In this document: one piece after another, positions 26,238 through 32,906 of the stretch | How positions within the stretch are numbered: the stretch's first letter is position 1 | Layout of the letters: every line of letters begins with the position of its first letter | Virus record (IMG/VR): IMGVR_UViG_3300032088_000012 | Location: 1-49,326 of that record | Origin: a virus | DNA length: 49,326 nucleotides | Direction: 5' to 3' (one strand) | Translations under genes and position numbers: made by a program | Notes under the pieces: generated by a model | What the model saw: the letters and a program-made list of their open reading frames with translations, nothing else | The model's database searches: none | Told to the model about the DNA's origin: nothing

Positions 26238-26765
26238 TTACTGGGCCAACGGATTCGTCGCAGCATCTAAGCCTTTCCACAGATCGTCAACCTCAGTTTT
26301 TAGCAAGTTCATTTCTTGAGTATAGTTATTATAGTCTTTTGCAGACTGTTGTACGATTAAGTTATTTTCTGCAACCATTTTATCAAGCCCCGATACTAAC
26401 TCTCGCAAAGTAAGTAAGCTTTTCTGCTGCTCTGAGATATTTACTAGATTTGTTGAAAACTCTGACAACTTACCCTGAAGCTCAGAAACATTGTTATCTG
26501 AGAGTTGCTGAGATACAGTCGCAATCTTTGTATTGTACTCTGCAAGAGTTTTCAGCATGCCTTCCTCAAGTTCTACAAACCCGCTACGAACTTCAGTACT
26601 CTGAGAACGTGCTGACACCACAGACTTCTCTAGAGTTTCGAGGCGAGAGAAGAATTCTGATGCTGCCCATATACCTCCACCAATTGTTGAAGAGAAAGAG
26701 AGAAGTATGGCAAGCCACACACCTTTAATCTTTGTACCTCCAACATCCAGCTCTAAATTATTCAC
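26238..26765 (-). CDS. Membrane-anchored coiled-coil protein
   Basis: A 175-residue protein starts at GTG 26765 with GGAGAAACGT upstream. After a short cytoplasmic start it has one membrane span (VWLAILLSFSSTIGGGIWAA, residues ~17-36), then long heptad-like helices to the C-terminus. Signal-anchor topology would place the coiled coil outside the cytoplasmic membrane. It could act in lysis (spanin-like), exclusion, or virion attachment. No family is recognised. Confidence 0.68.
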   Translation of the reverse strand: MNNLELDVGGTKIKGVWLAILLSFSSTIGGGIWAASEFFSRLETLEKSVVSARSQSTEVRSGFVELEEGMLKTLAEYNTKIATVSQQLSDNNVSELQGKLSEFSTNLVNISEQQKSLLTLRELVSGLDKMVAENNLIVQQSAKDYNNYTQEMNLLKTEVDDLWKGLDAATNPLAQ

Positions 26766-27540
26766 ACGTTTCTCCTGTAAAGAAACACGAATTCTGTGTC
26801 GGTCCTGTCAAGTAGAGAGAGCTCTCCAACCCAGTTGAGAAGATGGAGTCGATAGATGCGATGTAATTTCCCAAACCTAGGGAAACTGTAGAGGCCATAA
26901 ATGAGATTTCAATCGTAGACGTATCACGATTAAACGTTTCAGTTGCTACTTCAGAGTATTGCACTCTAAAGTCATAGGCTTGCGCATCAGCGGATTCAAC
27001 GAATGATTGCGAACTTGAAGCAGTAATATAGGCAGCAGCGGTAGCAGCGGCACTTTCTACGGCCACTACAGAGTCGTTATACGCTACGAGCTCTACAGAA
27101 GTAATCTCTACGTTATTTGTAACGATAAAGTCTTCGAGAGCAACTTCTTGTTCAACAGTTGTTGCGGATGCTGCCATGCTGCCCACTTCTACAGCCTCTA
27201 TAAGAGGAGCAGCTGCATAGGTAAAGTTTATAACAGCGTTATCGAGTTCTTCTATCTTCTGGTCTGCTTGAGCTGTTAGCCATTCTTGAGCTCCTGGGTT
27301 ACTAAAGTCCAGTGCATTGTTATAGGCTGCAACAATATCTTCGCTAATAAGTGCGGCGTCAGATGCTCCAACCGGAACAACCTGCCCCCCAAGTGCAACA
27401 TCATTCATGCCTCCTACGATTTGAATTGAAGAGTCAAAAGCTGCTACTAAACTATTCGTTTGTGCTATCAGTTCCTCCAGAGTTGCTGCTTCTGAACTGC
27501 TCGCTAATAGACTGAGCAGAAGAATCGCTCGTGTTTTCAT
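26758..27540 (-). CDS. Exported alanine-rich protein
   Basis: A 260-residue protein begins with a classic signal peptide (MKTRAILLLSLLASSSEAAT), cleavage likely after SSSEA. The mature part is acidic and helical, rich in Ala, Val, Glu and Ser, and ends with two cysteines (QNSCFFTGETCE) that may form a disulfide. It overlaps the preceding exported-protein gene by 89 nt. A periplasmic or cell-surface role is implied. Function unknown. Confidence 0.72.
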   Translation of the reverse strand: MKTRAILLLSLLASSSEAATLEELIAQTNSLVAAFDSSIQIVGGMNDVALGGQVVPVGASDAALISEDIVAAYNNALDFSNPGAQEWLTAQADQKIEELDNAVINFTYAAAPLIEAVEVGSMAASATTVEQEVALEDFIVTNNVEITSVELVAYNDSVVAVESAAATAAAYITASSSQSFVESADAQAYDFRVQYSEVATETFNRDTSTIEISFMASTVSLGLGNYIASIDSIFSTGLESSLYLTGPTQNSCFFTGETCE

Positions 27541-28081
27541 TACTTTCCCCTAAGCCCAACACAATATTGTAGAGCTTCTTATTCTTACTATAATCTGGAA
27601 TGTATAAATCCGGATTTAACTTCATTGTAAGAAATGCTGTCTTGCCCACTACGAGTTTTCCATTTACCACAATTGGACATGGTGTACCTGAAAGGAACAT
27701 CGAGGCCCAGACATCGGCACTTTGACACATTCGGGAAACTGCAGCTACTGACATTCCCAAATCCTTTAAAACTTTTGCATCTCGTCTGCGGTTACACTCC
27801 TCGTCCTGTCTGTAAGTGCCTGACGAAATTCCTAAAATATTTGATTGTACGCCTCCTGAGATACTGACTAGACAAGTCTCTGTGCCTGTGCTGAGAAGGG
27901 AAGGCGCTACCGCAGTCATGACAGGACTTGGAGAACCTGATCCAGCTCCCACATTTGTAGTATTGTTGCTGTCTACGGTAGAGTTTTGATTGTTTGTATT
28001 TAAAGACCCATCTTGAGTATTCTGTGCATATACCTCAAAAGGTAGAATGCAGATTATGAGTATTTTGATGAAATTTTTCAT
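27452..28081 (-). CDS. Exported cysteine-containing protein
   Basis: The start is ATG 28081 because MKNFIKILIICILPFEVYAQ is a clear signal peptide and the promoter lies just upstream; a longer frame to 28174 runs through the promoter. The 209-residue product has a low-complexity Asn/Thr/Ser N-terminus, then a core with cysteines (ETCLVSISGG, DEECNRRRDAKVL, SRMCQSAD, GTPCPIV), likely disulfide-bonded, and a Ser/Asn/Glu-rich tail. It is the first leftward gene. Function unknown. Confidence 0.72.
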   Translation of the reverse strand: MKNFIKILIICILPFEVYAQNTQDGSLNTNNQNSTVDSNNTTNVGAGSGSPSPVMTAVAPSLLSTGTETCLVSISGGVQSNILGISSGTYRQDEECNRRRDAKVLKDLGMSVAAVSRMCQSADVWASMFLSGTPCPIVVNGKLVVGKTAFLTMKLNPDLYIPDYSKNKKLYNIVLGLGESNENTSDSSAQSISEQFRSSNSGGTDSTNE

Positions 28082-28088
28082 TAACAGT

Positions 28089-28117
28089 AGTATATTTGAA
28101 AGTAGGTACGAAGTCAA
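28089..28117 (-). promoter_or_regulatory. Leftward promoter of the late module, nearly leaderless
   Basis: Minus strand TTGACT (28117-28112), 17 bp, TATACT (28094-28089). The predicted +1 is about 28082, one base before the ATG at 28081. No Shine-Dalgarno is present. Confidence 0.72.
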
Positions 28118-28137
28118 GAAATTTTTATATATGGTTT

Positions 28138-28233
28138 GTTTAGACCCCGTTGAGATTCTTTTTAGGTTTCTCAAATTTTATAAAAGTTTAGACCCCGTTG
28201 AGCTCCTTTTTAGGTTTCTCAAATTTTATAAAG
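28138..28233. repeat. Tandem direct repeat, two 48-bp units
   Basis: Two adjacent copies (28138-28185 and 28186-28233) start GTTTAGACCCCGTTGAG and end TTTCTCAAATTTTATAAA, differing at only a few bases. They lie between the divergent promoters, just behind the leftward one. They could be operator sites for a phage regulator controlling the early-late switch. Each carries the GACCCCGT motif seen elsewhere in the window. Confidence 0.85.
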
Positions 28234-28295
28234 TTGTACGTGTGGTGGAGCGCCTGGGCGTTCTGGAATGTCAAGTCAATTAACCGCCCCCAAAT

Positions 28296-28443
28296 GAGAA
28301 TGATTCCTATTTAGATGCAATCGATTTTTCCGATGCAATTTCGAGAATCGAATGATTTTTTTCATTGTTATTTTCGCTTGGATTTGCTATTATACTTGCA
28401 CTGGGGAGGCAAAGGGTCGCCCCAGACTAAACGAGAATCATTC
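28296..28443. promoter_or_regulatory. Palindromic operator-like sites flanking the rightward promoter
   Basis: GAGAATGATTC (28296-28306) and GAGAATCATTC (28433-28443) share a GAAT-S-ATTC palindrome. A related GAGAATCGAATGATT lies at 28342-28356. One site is upstream and one lies in the leader just before the ribosome site. They resemble Fur-type or repressor half-sites, but the binding protein is unknown. Confidence 0.45.
28364..28392 (+). promoter_or_regulatory. Rightward promoter
   Basis: TTGTTA (28364-28369), 17 bp, TATTAT (28387-28392), followed by a leader that contains CTGGGG...CCCCAG (6-bp stem) and a palindromic operator before the ATG at 28460. The hexamers are less perfect than other promoters here, as expected for a regulated promoter. 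Confidence 0.5.
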
Positions 28444-28459
28444 TTAATTGGAGAAAACT

Positions 28460-28768
28460 ATGGACTACTCAAAAGAAATGCTTGCCACTATGCGTAAAGC
28501 CGCTCCTCTCAACCTTGATATTGTCAAGGGCTTCATTGCAAAAGATTCGGCTTTCAAGCTCGCCTCTACGCAATCCATCATCGCCAAGGCGAAAGCCGAA
28601 GGCATAGATTATATCGCAAAAGCTCCGGCAGCGAAACGCGCAAAGGGCGCAACAAAGGCACAGATTGTTTCGGCAATCGAAGGCAAGACCAACGCTAAAC
28701 TTGGAGGCTTAGAGAAGGCTACAGCGTCATCGTTGGGAAAGCTCTTAGATGCTTTGCAATCTGCTTAG
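28460..28768 (+). CDS. Small protein of the window's DNA-binding-like paralog family
   Basis: ATG 28460 has GGAGAAAACT upstream, so it is preferred to the TTG at 28448. The 102-residue basic protein has an N-terminal part ending QSIIAKAKAEGIDYI and a C-terminal part KAQIVSAIEGKTNAKL, GLEKATASSLGKLLDALQSA. Both parts align by eye with the proteins at 32254, 33214 and 44186. Near its end it carries a GGGAAAG slippery heptamer that can shift ribosomes into the hydrophobic frame that follows. Confidence 0.8.
   Translation: MDYSKEMLATMRKAAPLNLDIVKGFIAKDSAFKLASTQSIIAKAKAEGIDYIAKAPAAKRAKGATKAQIVSAIEGKTNAKLGGLEKATASSLGKLLDALQSA
28735..28741 (+). promoter_or_regulatory. Candidate -1 frameshift heptamer G GGA AAG
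   Basis: The heptamer is in the correct phase of the 28460 gene (TTG GGA AAG) and is the same one lambda uses for its G-GT shift. Five bases downstream lies a weak bulged hairpin (28747-28762). A -1 shift enters a long open hydrophobic frame lacking any ATG, GTG or TTG start. Confidence 0.5.
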
Positions 28769-28938
28769 ATTGGTTAGGTGCGGCGGCTCTTGCTGTCGCT
28801 CCTTTCATCATCGATACACCAGAAGGTAAAGCATTAGCGGCTACAGGTTTAACGCTTCTCACTATTCAAGCAATACGAAACAAGACAGCAAACCTAATCG
28901 CCCTAAACATTATTGGAATTACAGGTTATTTATTATGA
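28741..28938 (+). CDS. Hydrophobic membrane segment, probably expressed by -1 frameshift
   Basis: From the slippery site the -1 frame reads 65 residues: ALRCFAICLDWLGAAALAVA, then PFIIDTPEGKALAATGL, TLLTIQAIRNKTANLIALN and IIGITGYLL, about three hydrophobic stretches. Its TGA overlaps the next ATG as ATGA, strong evidence that it is translated. No conventional start codon exists between the upstream stop in this frame and the hydrophobic core. Alternatives are a rare start codon or a sequencing error. The fusion product would have 159 residues. Confidence 0.55.
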   Translation, partial: ALRCFAICLDWLGAAALAVAPFIIDTPEGKALAATGLTLLTIQAIRNKTANLIALNIIGITGYLL

Positions 28939-29408
28939 TTATTTTCGACTTAGATCACACCGTCATTGATTCATCACATCGTTGTATCACTCGCGATGAT
29001 GGAACGCTCGATCTCGACGCTTGGCGCGCTCGCTCTACTTGGGAATTCATTTCGCGCGATACGCTTCTACCGATTGCGTCACTATGGCGAGCGGCGATGA
29101 AGCGCGGCGAGCATATTGTGATCTGTACGGCTCGCGTTATGGGCAAGGCTGATTTTCTTTTCCTCGAAGCCTACGGCTTGCGCTTTGATCGTTGCCTATC
29201 ACGCAACGGCGAAACAGATTCACGCTCTGACGTTAATCTGAAGCGTGACTTGCTCACTGGATACGCTCGCGAGATTGGTTATTCTTGGCGGCAATTCACT
29301 AGCGAGGCTATCGCTTACGATGACAATGCGGCGATACTCGACTACTATGCAAGCACGGGTATTCTGGCACATAATGCAATTACTTTAAACGCGAGGCTCT
29401 CACGATGA
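28935..29408 (+). CDS. HAD-superfamily phosphatase
   Basis: The 157-residue protein starts MIIFDLDHTVIDSSHRC, with D5-x-D7-x-T9 the HAD nucleophile motif. Motif II is around VICTARVMG, a lysine follows in VNLKRDLL, and motif IV is AIAYDDNAA. Small phage HADs of this kind include 3'-phosphatases and deoxynucleotide 5'-phosphatases; the substrate cannot be told. ATGA overlaps couple it to both neighbours. Codon use is richer in GCG and CGC than in the genes to the right of 31.4 kb. Confidence 0.82.
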   Translation: MIIFDLDHTVIDSSHRCITRDDGTLDLDAWRARSTWEFISRDTLLPIASLWRAAMKRGEHIVICTARVMGKADFLFLEAYGLRFDRCLSRNGETDSRSDVNLKRDLLTGYAREIGYSWRQFTSEAIAYDDNAAILDYYASTGILAHNAITLNARLSR

Positions 29409-30073
29409 AGAAAAAAATAATCATGGTATTGGATACCGAAACCGCCGATCTCACTGGCAGCATCTATGATATCGGCTACACTATTACAGATAAACAGGGA
29501 AACATTGCACTCACTCGCAACTGGCTCGTCGAAGAAATTTTTACGGATGCGAAAAAAATGATGGGCGCATTCTATGCAGGTAAGATATTCTCGCACTATG
29601 CCCCGATGCTACAGCGAGGCGATATTGAATTGACCTCTTGGTCAACAATCATCGAAACAATGCGAACCGATATCTTGGAGCATAATGTTAATGTTTTGGC
29701 TGCTTATAATTTACCTTTTGATACTCGCGTTATGCGTAACACTCATGCGGCACTAGGGTATACTGATAAGGTATTACCTCACGCGCTCGACCAGCTTTGC
29801 ATTTGGCAATTCGCTTGCGAAACTAAACTCAATACGCGACTTTACAAAACTCTTGCAGCAGAACAGGGATGGGTTAGCGATGCGGGAAACATTCGGACAG
29901 GCGCGGAATACGCTTACCGATTTTGTGCAGGTGATTGGGGTTTTATCGAGGATCACACAGCTTTGAGCGATGCAATTATCGAGACGGAAATTCTGGCGCG
30001 ATGCTTTGCGACTAACGCAAAAATTCCCTACAATAAAAAATCTGCAATGCCTTGGAGAATCGTAAATGCCTAA
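29405..30073 (+). CDS. DEDDh 3'-5' exonuclease (DnaQ-like)
   Basis: The 222-residue protein shows the exonuclease signature: D10-x-E12 in VLDTETADLTG, D106 in YNLPFDTRVM, and H184 with D189 in EDHTALSDAIIE. The acidic set plus histidine is the DEDDh class of DNA and RNA 3'-5' exonucleases. It may proofread, degrade host nucleic acid, or process RNA. It forms a tight operon with the HAD and PPK2 genes (4-8 nt overlaps). Confidence 0.88.
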   Translation: MKKKIIMVLDTETADLTGSIYDIGYTITDKQGNIALTRNWLVEEIFTDAKKMMGAFYAGKIFSHYAPMLQRGDIELTSWSTIIETMRTDILEHNVNVLAAYNLPFDTRVMRNTHAALGYTDKVLPHALDQLCIWQFACETKLNTRLYKTLAAEQGWVSDAGNIRTGAEYAYRFCAGDWGFIEDHTALSDAIIETEILARCFATNAKIPYNKKSAMPWRIVNA

Positions 30074-30683
30074 AACAAAAACACTACTGGCGGAACTGAA
30101 CCGCTTGGTTGAAAACAATAGCGACTCGCTCGCTATTGTTTTCGAGGGCAGGGATTCGGCAGGAAAAAGCGGCACGATTAAAATGCTAACAAAATATTTG
30201 CCGCCGAATTTATTTTCAATCGAGCATTCTAAAAAGCCTAGCAAGCGCGCAATGGGGAACTGGTTTGGTTATTGGAACAAGCGTTTACCAAAGCGTGGGC
30301 AGGTTCGATTTTTTGATCGCTCTTGGTATTCTCGCGCATTGGTGCAACGTGTCAACGCATGGTGCAGCGAACGTAAAGCGCAAAATTTTCTAGCGAATGT
30401 TATTCCTTGGGAGCAACAATCTGGAACGCGCATTATTAAATTCTACCTCTCAATTTCAAAAGAAGAACAGCAAGCGCGATTAAATGAGAGAAAAAAATCC
30501 CCTCTCGTTTACTGGAAATTTTCTGCAAATGATAAACTTGCGCTCGACTCATTCGATCGCATGACTCTCGCAAAAGAAGATTGCATCGGGACGGACTGGA
30601 TTGTTATTGACTTCAACGATAAAAAAGCAGGTCGCAAAATTTTACTAGAACGCTTGGTACAGGAAATTAAAAATGGACAATAA
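30066..30683 (+). CDS. Polyphosphate kinase 2 (PPK2 family)
   Basis: The 205-residue protein has the PPK2 Walker A motif FEGRDSAGKSG (residues 26-36), the Walker B-like FFDRSWYSRA (82-91), and the characteristic late block LSISKEEQQARLNERK, YWKFS and TDWIVIDFNDKKAGR. PPK2 enzymes transfer phosphate between polyphosphate and nucleotides, often making NTPs or NDPs. It is compact for the family, which is mostly 230-300 residues. PPK2 in a phage is unusual. It could recharge nucleotides for DNA synthesis from host polyphosphate; direction and substrate cannot be read from sequence. Confidence 0.88.
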   Translation: MPKTKTLLAELNRLVENNSDSLAIVFEGRDSAGKSGTIKMLTKYLPPNLFSIEHSKKPSKRAMGNWFGYWNKRLPKRGQVRFFDRSWYSRALVQRVNAWCSERKAQNFLANVIPWEQQSGTRIIKFYLSISKEEQQARLNERKKSPLVYWKFSANDKLALDSFDRMTLAKEDCIGTDWIVIDFNDKKAGRKILLERLVQEIKNGQ

Positions 30684-30762
30684 CGCAATTACCGCTTTAC
30701 TTTTTATTCTGGTTTTCGGTTTCGCATTTTATTTACCGATTGGTTTTTTACTCTCATTCTAA
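30673..30762 (+). CDS. Tiny membrane peptide
   Basis: ATG 30673, overlapping the PPK2 end by 11 nt, encodes 29 residues (MDNNAITALLFILVFGFAFY then LPIGFLLSF), a single membrane span. GGAAATTAAAA precedes the start. It closes the operon just before a strong terminator. Short membrane peptides are common in phages; function unknown. Confidence 0.5.
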   Translation: MDNNAITALLFILVFGFAFYLPIGFLLSF

Positions 30763-30776
30763 AACGCTCATTTCAG

Positions 30777-30820
30777 AAAATCCGCCTCGCACAAAAAATG
30801 CCAGGCGGATTTTTTTTTTT
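30777..30820 (+). terminator. Strong rho-independent terminator
   Basis: AAAATCCGCCT (30777-30787) pairs with AGGCGGATTTT (30803-30813), 11 bp, followed by an uninterrupted T-run to 30820. It ends the HAD-exonuclease-PPK2 operon. Confidence 0.92.
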
Positions 30821-30888
30821 GCCTGATAAAAAACGCTCATTCCAAAAATGCAGGGCACGAAGCGCCTTGCAAAAAAATTTTGGCGCGG

Positions 30889-31182
30889 GGGCGCCAGTGC
30901 GAAAGCGAAGTGCAATTGCGATGGTGTAGCCTGCGCCATTGTACTAAATCGAGCGGGGTTTGTCAAGTCTTTTTTTCACGTTCGGTGAAATTAATGCCAG
31001 AAGGGCAGGTCTTGGTAATATATTGTCAAACCCCGTGACAATTTATTGTCAATCAACAGGCGCCGAAGTGCGAAGTCGAAAATCAACGCAAATTGCCGGG
31101 CGGCGCCATTGTACCAAACCTATGCGGGGTTTGTCAAGTACTTTTTAACTTTTCCTGAATTTAATGCGCAAGGGCAGGTCTT
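30889..31182. repeat. Long imperfect direct repeats in a gene-free region (candidate origin)
   Basis: Two copies, about 30889-31013 and 31060-31182. The best-conserved parts are GCGCCATTGTAC, GCGGGGTTTGTCAAGT, a T-run, and AAGGGCAGGTCTT. The stretch 30763-31461 has no gene I can support on either strand; it holds these repeats, hairpins and AT-rich blocks. That composition suits a replication origin or a recombination/packaging region, but nothing proves which. Confidence 0.75.
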
Positions 31183-31234
31183 CTGAGACCCCGTAGAGAC
31201 CCTGGCGGGGTTTATGTGTAAAAAACCGAACTTT

Positions 31235-31268
31235 TTACCCATATCGAAGCAAATATGGGTAATTTTTT
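31235..31268 (+). terminator. Hairpin with T-run in gene-free region
   Basis: TTACCCATAT (31235-31244) and ATATGGGTAA (31253-31262) form a 10-bp stem with an 8-nt loop, followed by TTTTTT. It would stop readthrough before the promoter at 31403. A T-run (TTTTT) also precedes the stem. Confidence 0.65.
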
Positions 31269-31402
31269 GAAAATTTGCACATAAAGCAATAAATCTCGAT
31301 AAATTTTGGTAAATTGTAGCAAATAATACTTGACATTTTTTAACCCCGTGGCGGCCCCCGGATTTGGAGTGCGTTCCCTTATGTCCAAGCCTCAAAAAGA
31401 TA

Positions 31403-31431
31403 TTGACAAAAGGGTTCGAGTTTAGTATAAT
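31403..31431 (+). promoter_or_regulatory. Sigma70-type promoter
   Basis: TTGACA (31403-31408), 17 bp, TATAAT (31426-31431), both perfect, with TATA following. It drives the small genes from 31462. Confidence 0.88.
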
Positions 31432-31461
31432 ATATACATAATTTGGAAAAGGAGCAATGTT

Positions 31462-31635
31462 ATGGCAGACCAACGTGACCAACTCATAGAATTGATAGAC
31501 GAGAAGTGGTTGAACACAGAAGAAGTGATAGTAGCGTGTCTCAAGTACATGAGCCTAGACGAAGTACAGGATATGATGGAAGTAAATGAGTACGATACAT
31601 TGTTCCAAGATTACACAGCCTGGACGGAAGACTAA
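31462..31635 (+). CDS. Small acidic protein
   Basis: ATG 31462 with GGAGCAATGTT upstream encodes 57 residues (MADQRDQLIELIDEKWLNTE...QDYTAWTED), acidic and helical. Its TAA overlaps the next ATG as TAATG. No domain is recognised; first gene after a perfect promoter. Confidence 0.75.
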   Translation: MADQRDQLIELIDEKWLNTEEVIVACLKYMSLDEVQDMMEVNEYDTLFQDYTAWTED

Positions 31636-31814
31636 TGGAAGAGTACGACGAGATTGTAAAAGAGTTAGTTGATAATGTCAGAGATGGTAGTGACACAGAG
31701 TGGATGTTGGTAACTGGAGTGCTGATGGCTGCACTAGCAGATGCTATGTATCTAAGTCCGGAAGTAGCACGAATGATAAAGGATAAAAATGCTAGACATA
31801 GTAAAACAACATAA
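31635..31814 (+). CDS. Small acidic protein
   Basis: ATG 31635 (TAATG junction) encodes 59 residues: MEEYDEIVKELVDNVRDGSD, TEWMLVTGVLMAALADAMYL and a basic tail. The central part is hydrophobic but has acidic flanks, so it may be amphipathic rather than a membrane span. It overlaps the SprT-like gene by 26 nt. Function unknown. Confidence 0.68.
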   Translation: MEEYDEIVKELVDNVRDGSDTEWMLVTGVLMAALADAMYLSPEVARMIKDKNARHSKTT

Positions 31815-32199
31815 GAGCTGGAATAAGCATGAAGTAGAAGCGTGTATTAGCACGATTGTGTACGCTTTCAATACTTTGGACATTCCTTTTAAGACGAACA
31901 TTGAGTTGAAGTTTGAGAAGCAAAGCACTCAATGGTCAGGACTAGCGCTACAAAATAGTTTGAAGAAATATGAGGTAAGACTCTTCCATTCTCCAGATAT
32001 TTATGATATGATAGCTACTGTTCTTCACGAGATGGTTCATATTAAACAGTTTCGAGCAGGAGAACTAGGGTACACCCCAACGCTAACATGGCATGACGGT
32101 ACTAGGTGTAATGATGTAGAGTATGATGACCAGCCCTGGGAGAAAGAAGCCTTTAAGTTAGAAAAGAAATTGGTAAAAAAGTTATTGACAAAGACCTAA
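31789..32199 (+). CDS. SprT-like zinc metallopeptidase
   Basis: The 136-residue protein has HExxH in TVLHEMVHIKQF (residues ~82-93) and a downstream glutamate in PWEKEAFKLEKKL, the gluzincin-type arrangement of SprT/Spartan-like proteins. Such proteins cut DNA-bound or crosslinked proteins in cells; a phage role could be clearing host proteins from DNA. The promoter of the next transcript (32185) lies within its last codons. Confidence 0.78.
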   Translation: MLDIVKQHKSWNKHEVEACISTIVYAFNTLDIPFKTNIELKFEKQSTQWSGLALQNSLKKYEVRLFHSPDIYDMIATVLHEMVHIKQFRAGELGYTPTLTWHDGTRCNDVEYDDQPWEKEAFKLEKKLVKKLLTKT

Positions 32200-32213
32200 A
32201 ACTTCAGTATAAT
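32185..32213 (+). promoter_or_regulatory. Sigma70-type promoter
   Basis: TTGACA (32185-32190), 17 bp, TATAAT (32208-32213). It overlaps the end of the SprT-like gene and drives the 32254 gene. Confidence 0.88.
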
Positions 32214-32253
32214 ATACAAATAAATGAGAGAAAACCTTTTCGGGAGAAAAAAC

Positions 32254-32565
32254 ATGACTACACAGAACTACACTGATCGACAAACAGAAGACCTTCTCAA
32301 CGCTTACAACATATCCCCTACTAAGGAAACTGTGGAAGAGTATGCAGAAGAGTTCGGTAAAAGCACTCGTAGCATCATAGCGAAGCTTGTACGCGAAGGC
32401 GTATACCAAACACCTAAGCGTGTAACAAAAGCTGGAGAGCCTATCGTTCGTAAAGCTGACATAGTTGCTGAGATGCAAGAAGCAATTGGTAAAGAATTCC
32501 CTACACTTGTCAAAGTTAGCAAGCAAGACCTGGTACAACTAGCAGCCTTTATTAAGGGCTGTTAA
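32254..32565 (+). CDS. Small DNA-binding-like protein, paralog family
   Basis: ATG 32254 with CGGGAGAAAAAAC upstream gives 103 residues. The N-terminal domain reads NYTDRQTEDLLNAYNISPTK, ETVEEYAEEFGKSTRSII, AKLVREGVYQTPKR: three helices like a Myb/GcrA-type helix-turn-helix, ending in the family hallmark SII-x-KL-x-REGVYQ. The C-terminal domain KADIVAEMQEAIGKEF...LAAFIKGC is shared with the paralogs. It has its own promoter and no operon partner. It is probably a regulator of phage or host transcription. Confidence 0.82.
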   Translation: MTTQNYTDRQTEDLLNAYNISPTKETVEEYAEEFGKSTRSIIAKLVREGVYQTPKRVTKAGEPIVRKADIVAEMQEAIGKEFPTLVKVSKQDLVQLAAFIKGC

Positions 32566-32574
32566 AATTAAATC

Positions 32575-32604
32575 TTGACAAAAGTGGTATGATTTCGATA
32601 TAAT
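32575..32604 (+). promoter_or_regulatory. Promoter of the candidate non-coding RNA
   Basis: TTGACA (32575-32580), 18 bp, TATAAT (32599-32604). No good coding frame follows for about 360 bp. Confidence 0.85.
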
Positions 32605-32610
32605 ATATAA

Positions 32611-32887
32611 AAATTTGGGAGACTAGCATCCCTTACTCCGAGACGAGTATAAAAGCAGCGGGGTCTCTACTCGTTATTATAGAGGGGGGTTTGCTTCAGC
32701 CCCTTAATAAGAAGCTCTCTTCCTTCTAGAGATATCAAGAAGGCGCTGTCCTACGAGCGTATCGAGAGGAAGCTCTAGTAGAGTGAGTTCGTGACTCTTG
32801 GGTTCTTTCTGGAAAAGGAAAGAAATAAAATGGCAGGGATGGCAGCCATTATTCTAATTTGAAGCAGCCCACGAAAGTGGGCTTTTT
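32611..32887 (+). ncRNA. Candidate structured phage RNA of about 275 nt
   Basis: The segment has its own perfect-hexamer promoter and ends in a GAAA-loop terminator, with no convincing gene between. Inverted repeats predict several hairpins: ACGAGTA/TACTCGT with GAGAC/GTCTC inside the same arm (32650-32680), GGGG/CCCC around GTTTGCTTCAG (32684-32705), CTTCCT/AGGAAG enclosing CCTTCT/AGAAGG, and AGAGT/ACTCT. A short start-stop frame MAGMAAIILI (ATG 32830) is the only peptide. It matches no RNA family I know. Confidence 0.6.
32866..32887 (+). terminator. Rho-independent terminator with GAAA tetraloop
   Basis: AGCCCAC-GAAA-GTGGGCT, a 7-bp stem, followed by TTTTATT. It closes the candidate RNA at 32611. 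Confidence 0.88.
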
Positions 32888-32906
32888 ATTACCTTGAAAA
32901 AAATTC

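Noticed and set aside
28296-28306. Fur box
   Set aside because: GAGAATGATTC resembles part of a Fur site, but the repeat pattern here is a shorter palindrome and no iron gene is controlled; kept only as a generic operator.
30933-31182. CRISPR array or transposon ends
   Set aside because: Only two long imperfect repeats with non-uniform spacing, no spacers, no transposase and no target duplication.
31120-31482. 120-codon minus-strand open frame in the gene-free region
   Set aside because: It crosses a perfect promoter and both repeats, has low-complexity composition and no ribosome site; it looks like chance in AT-rich DNA.
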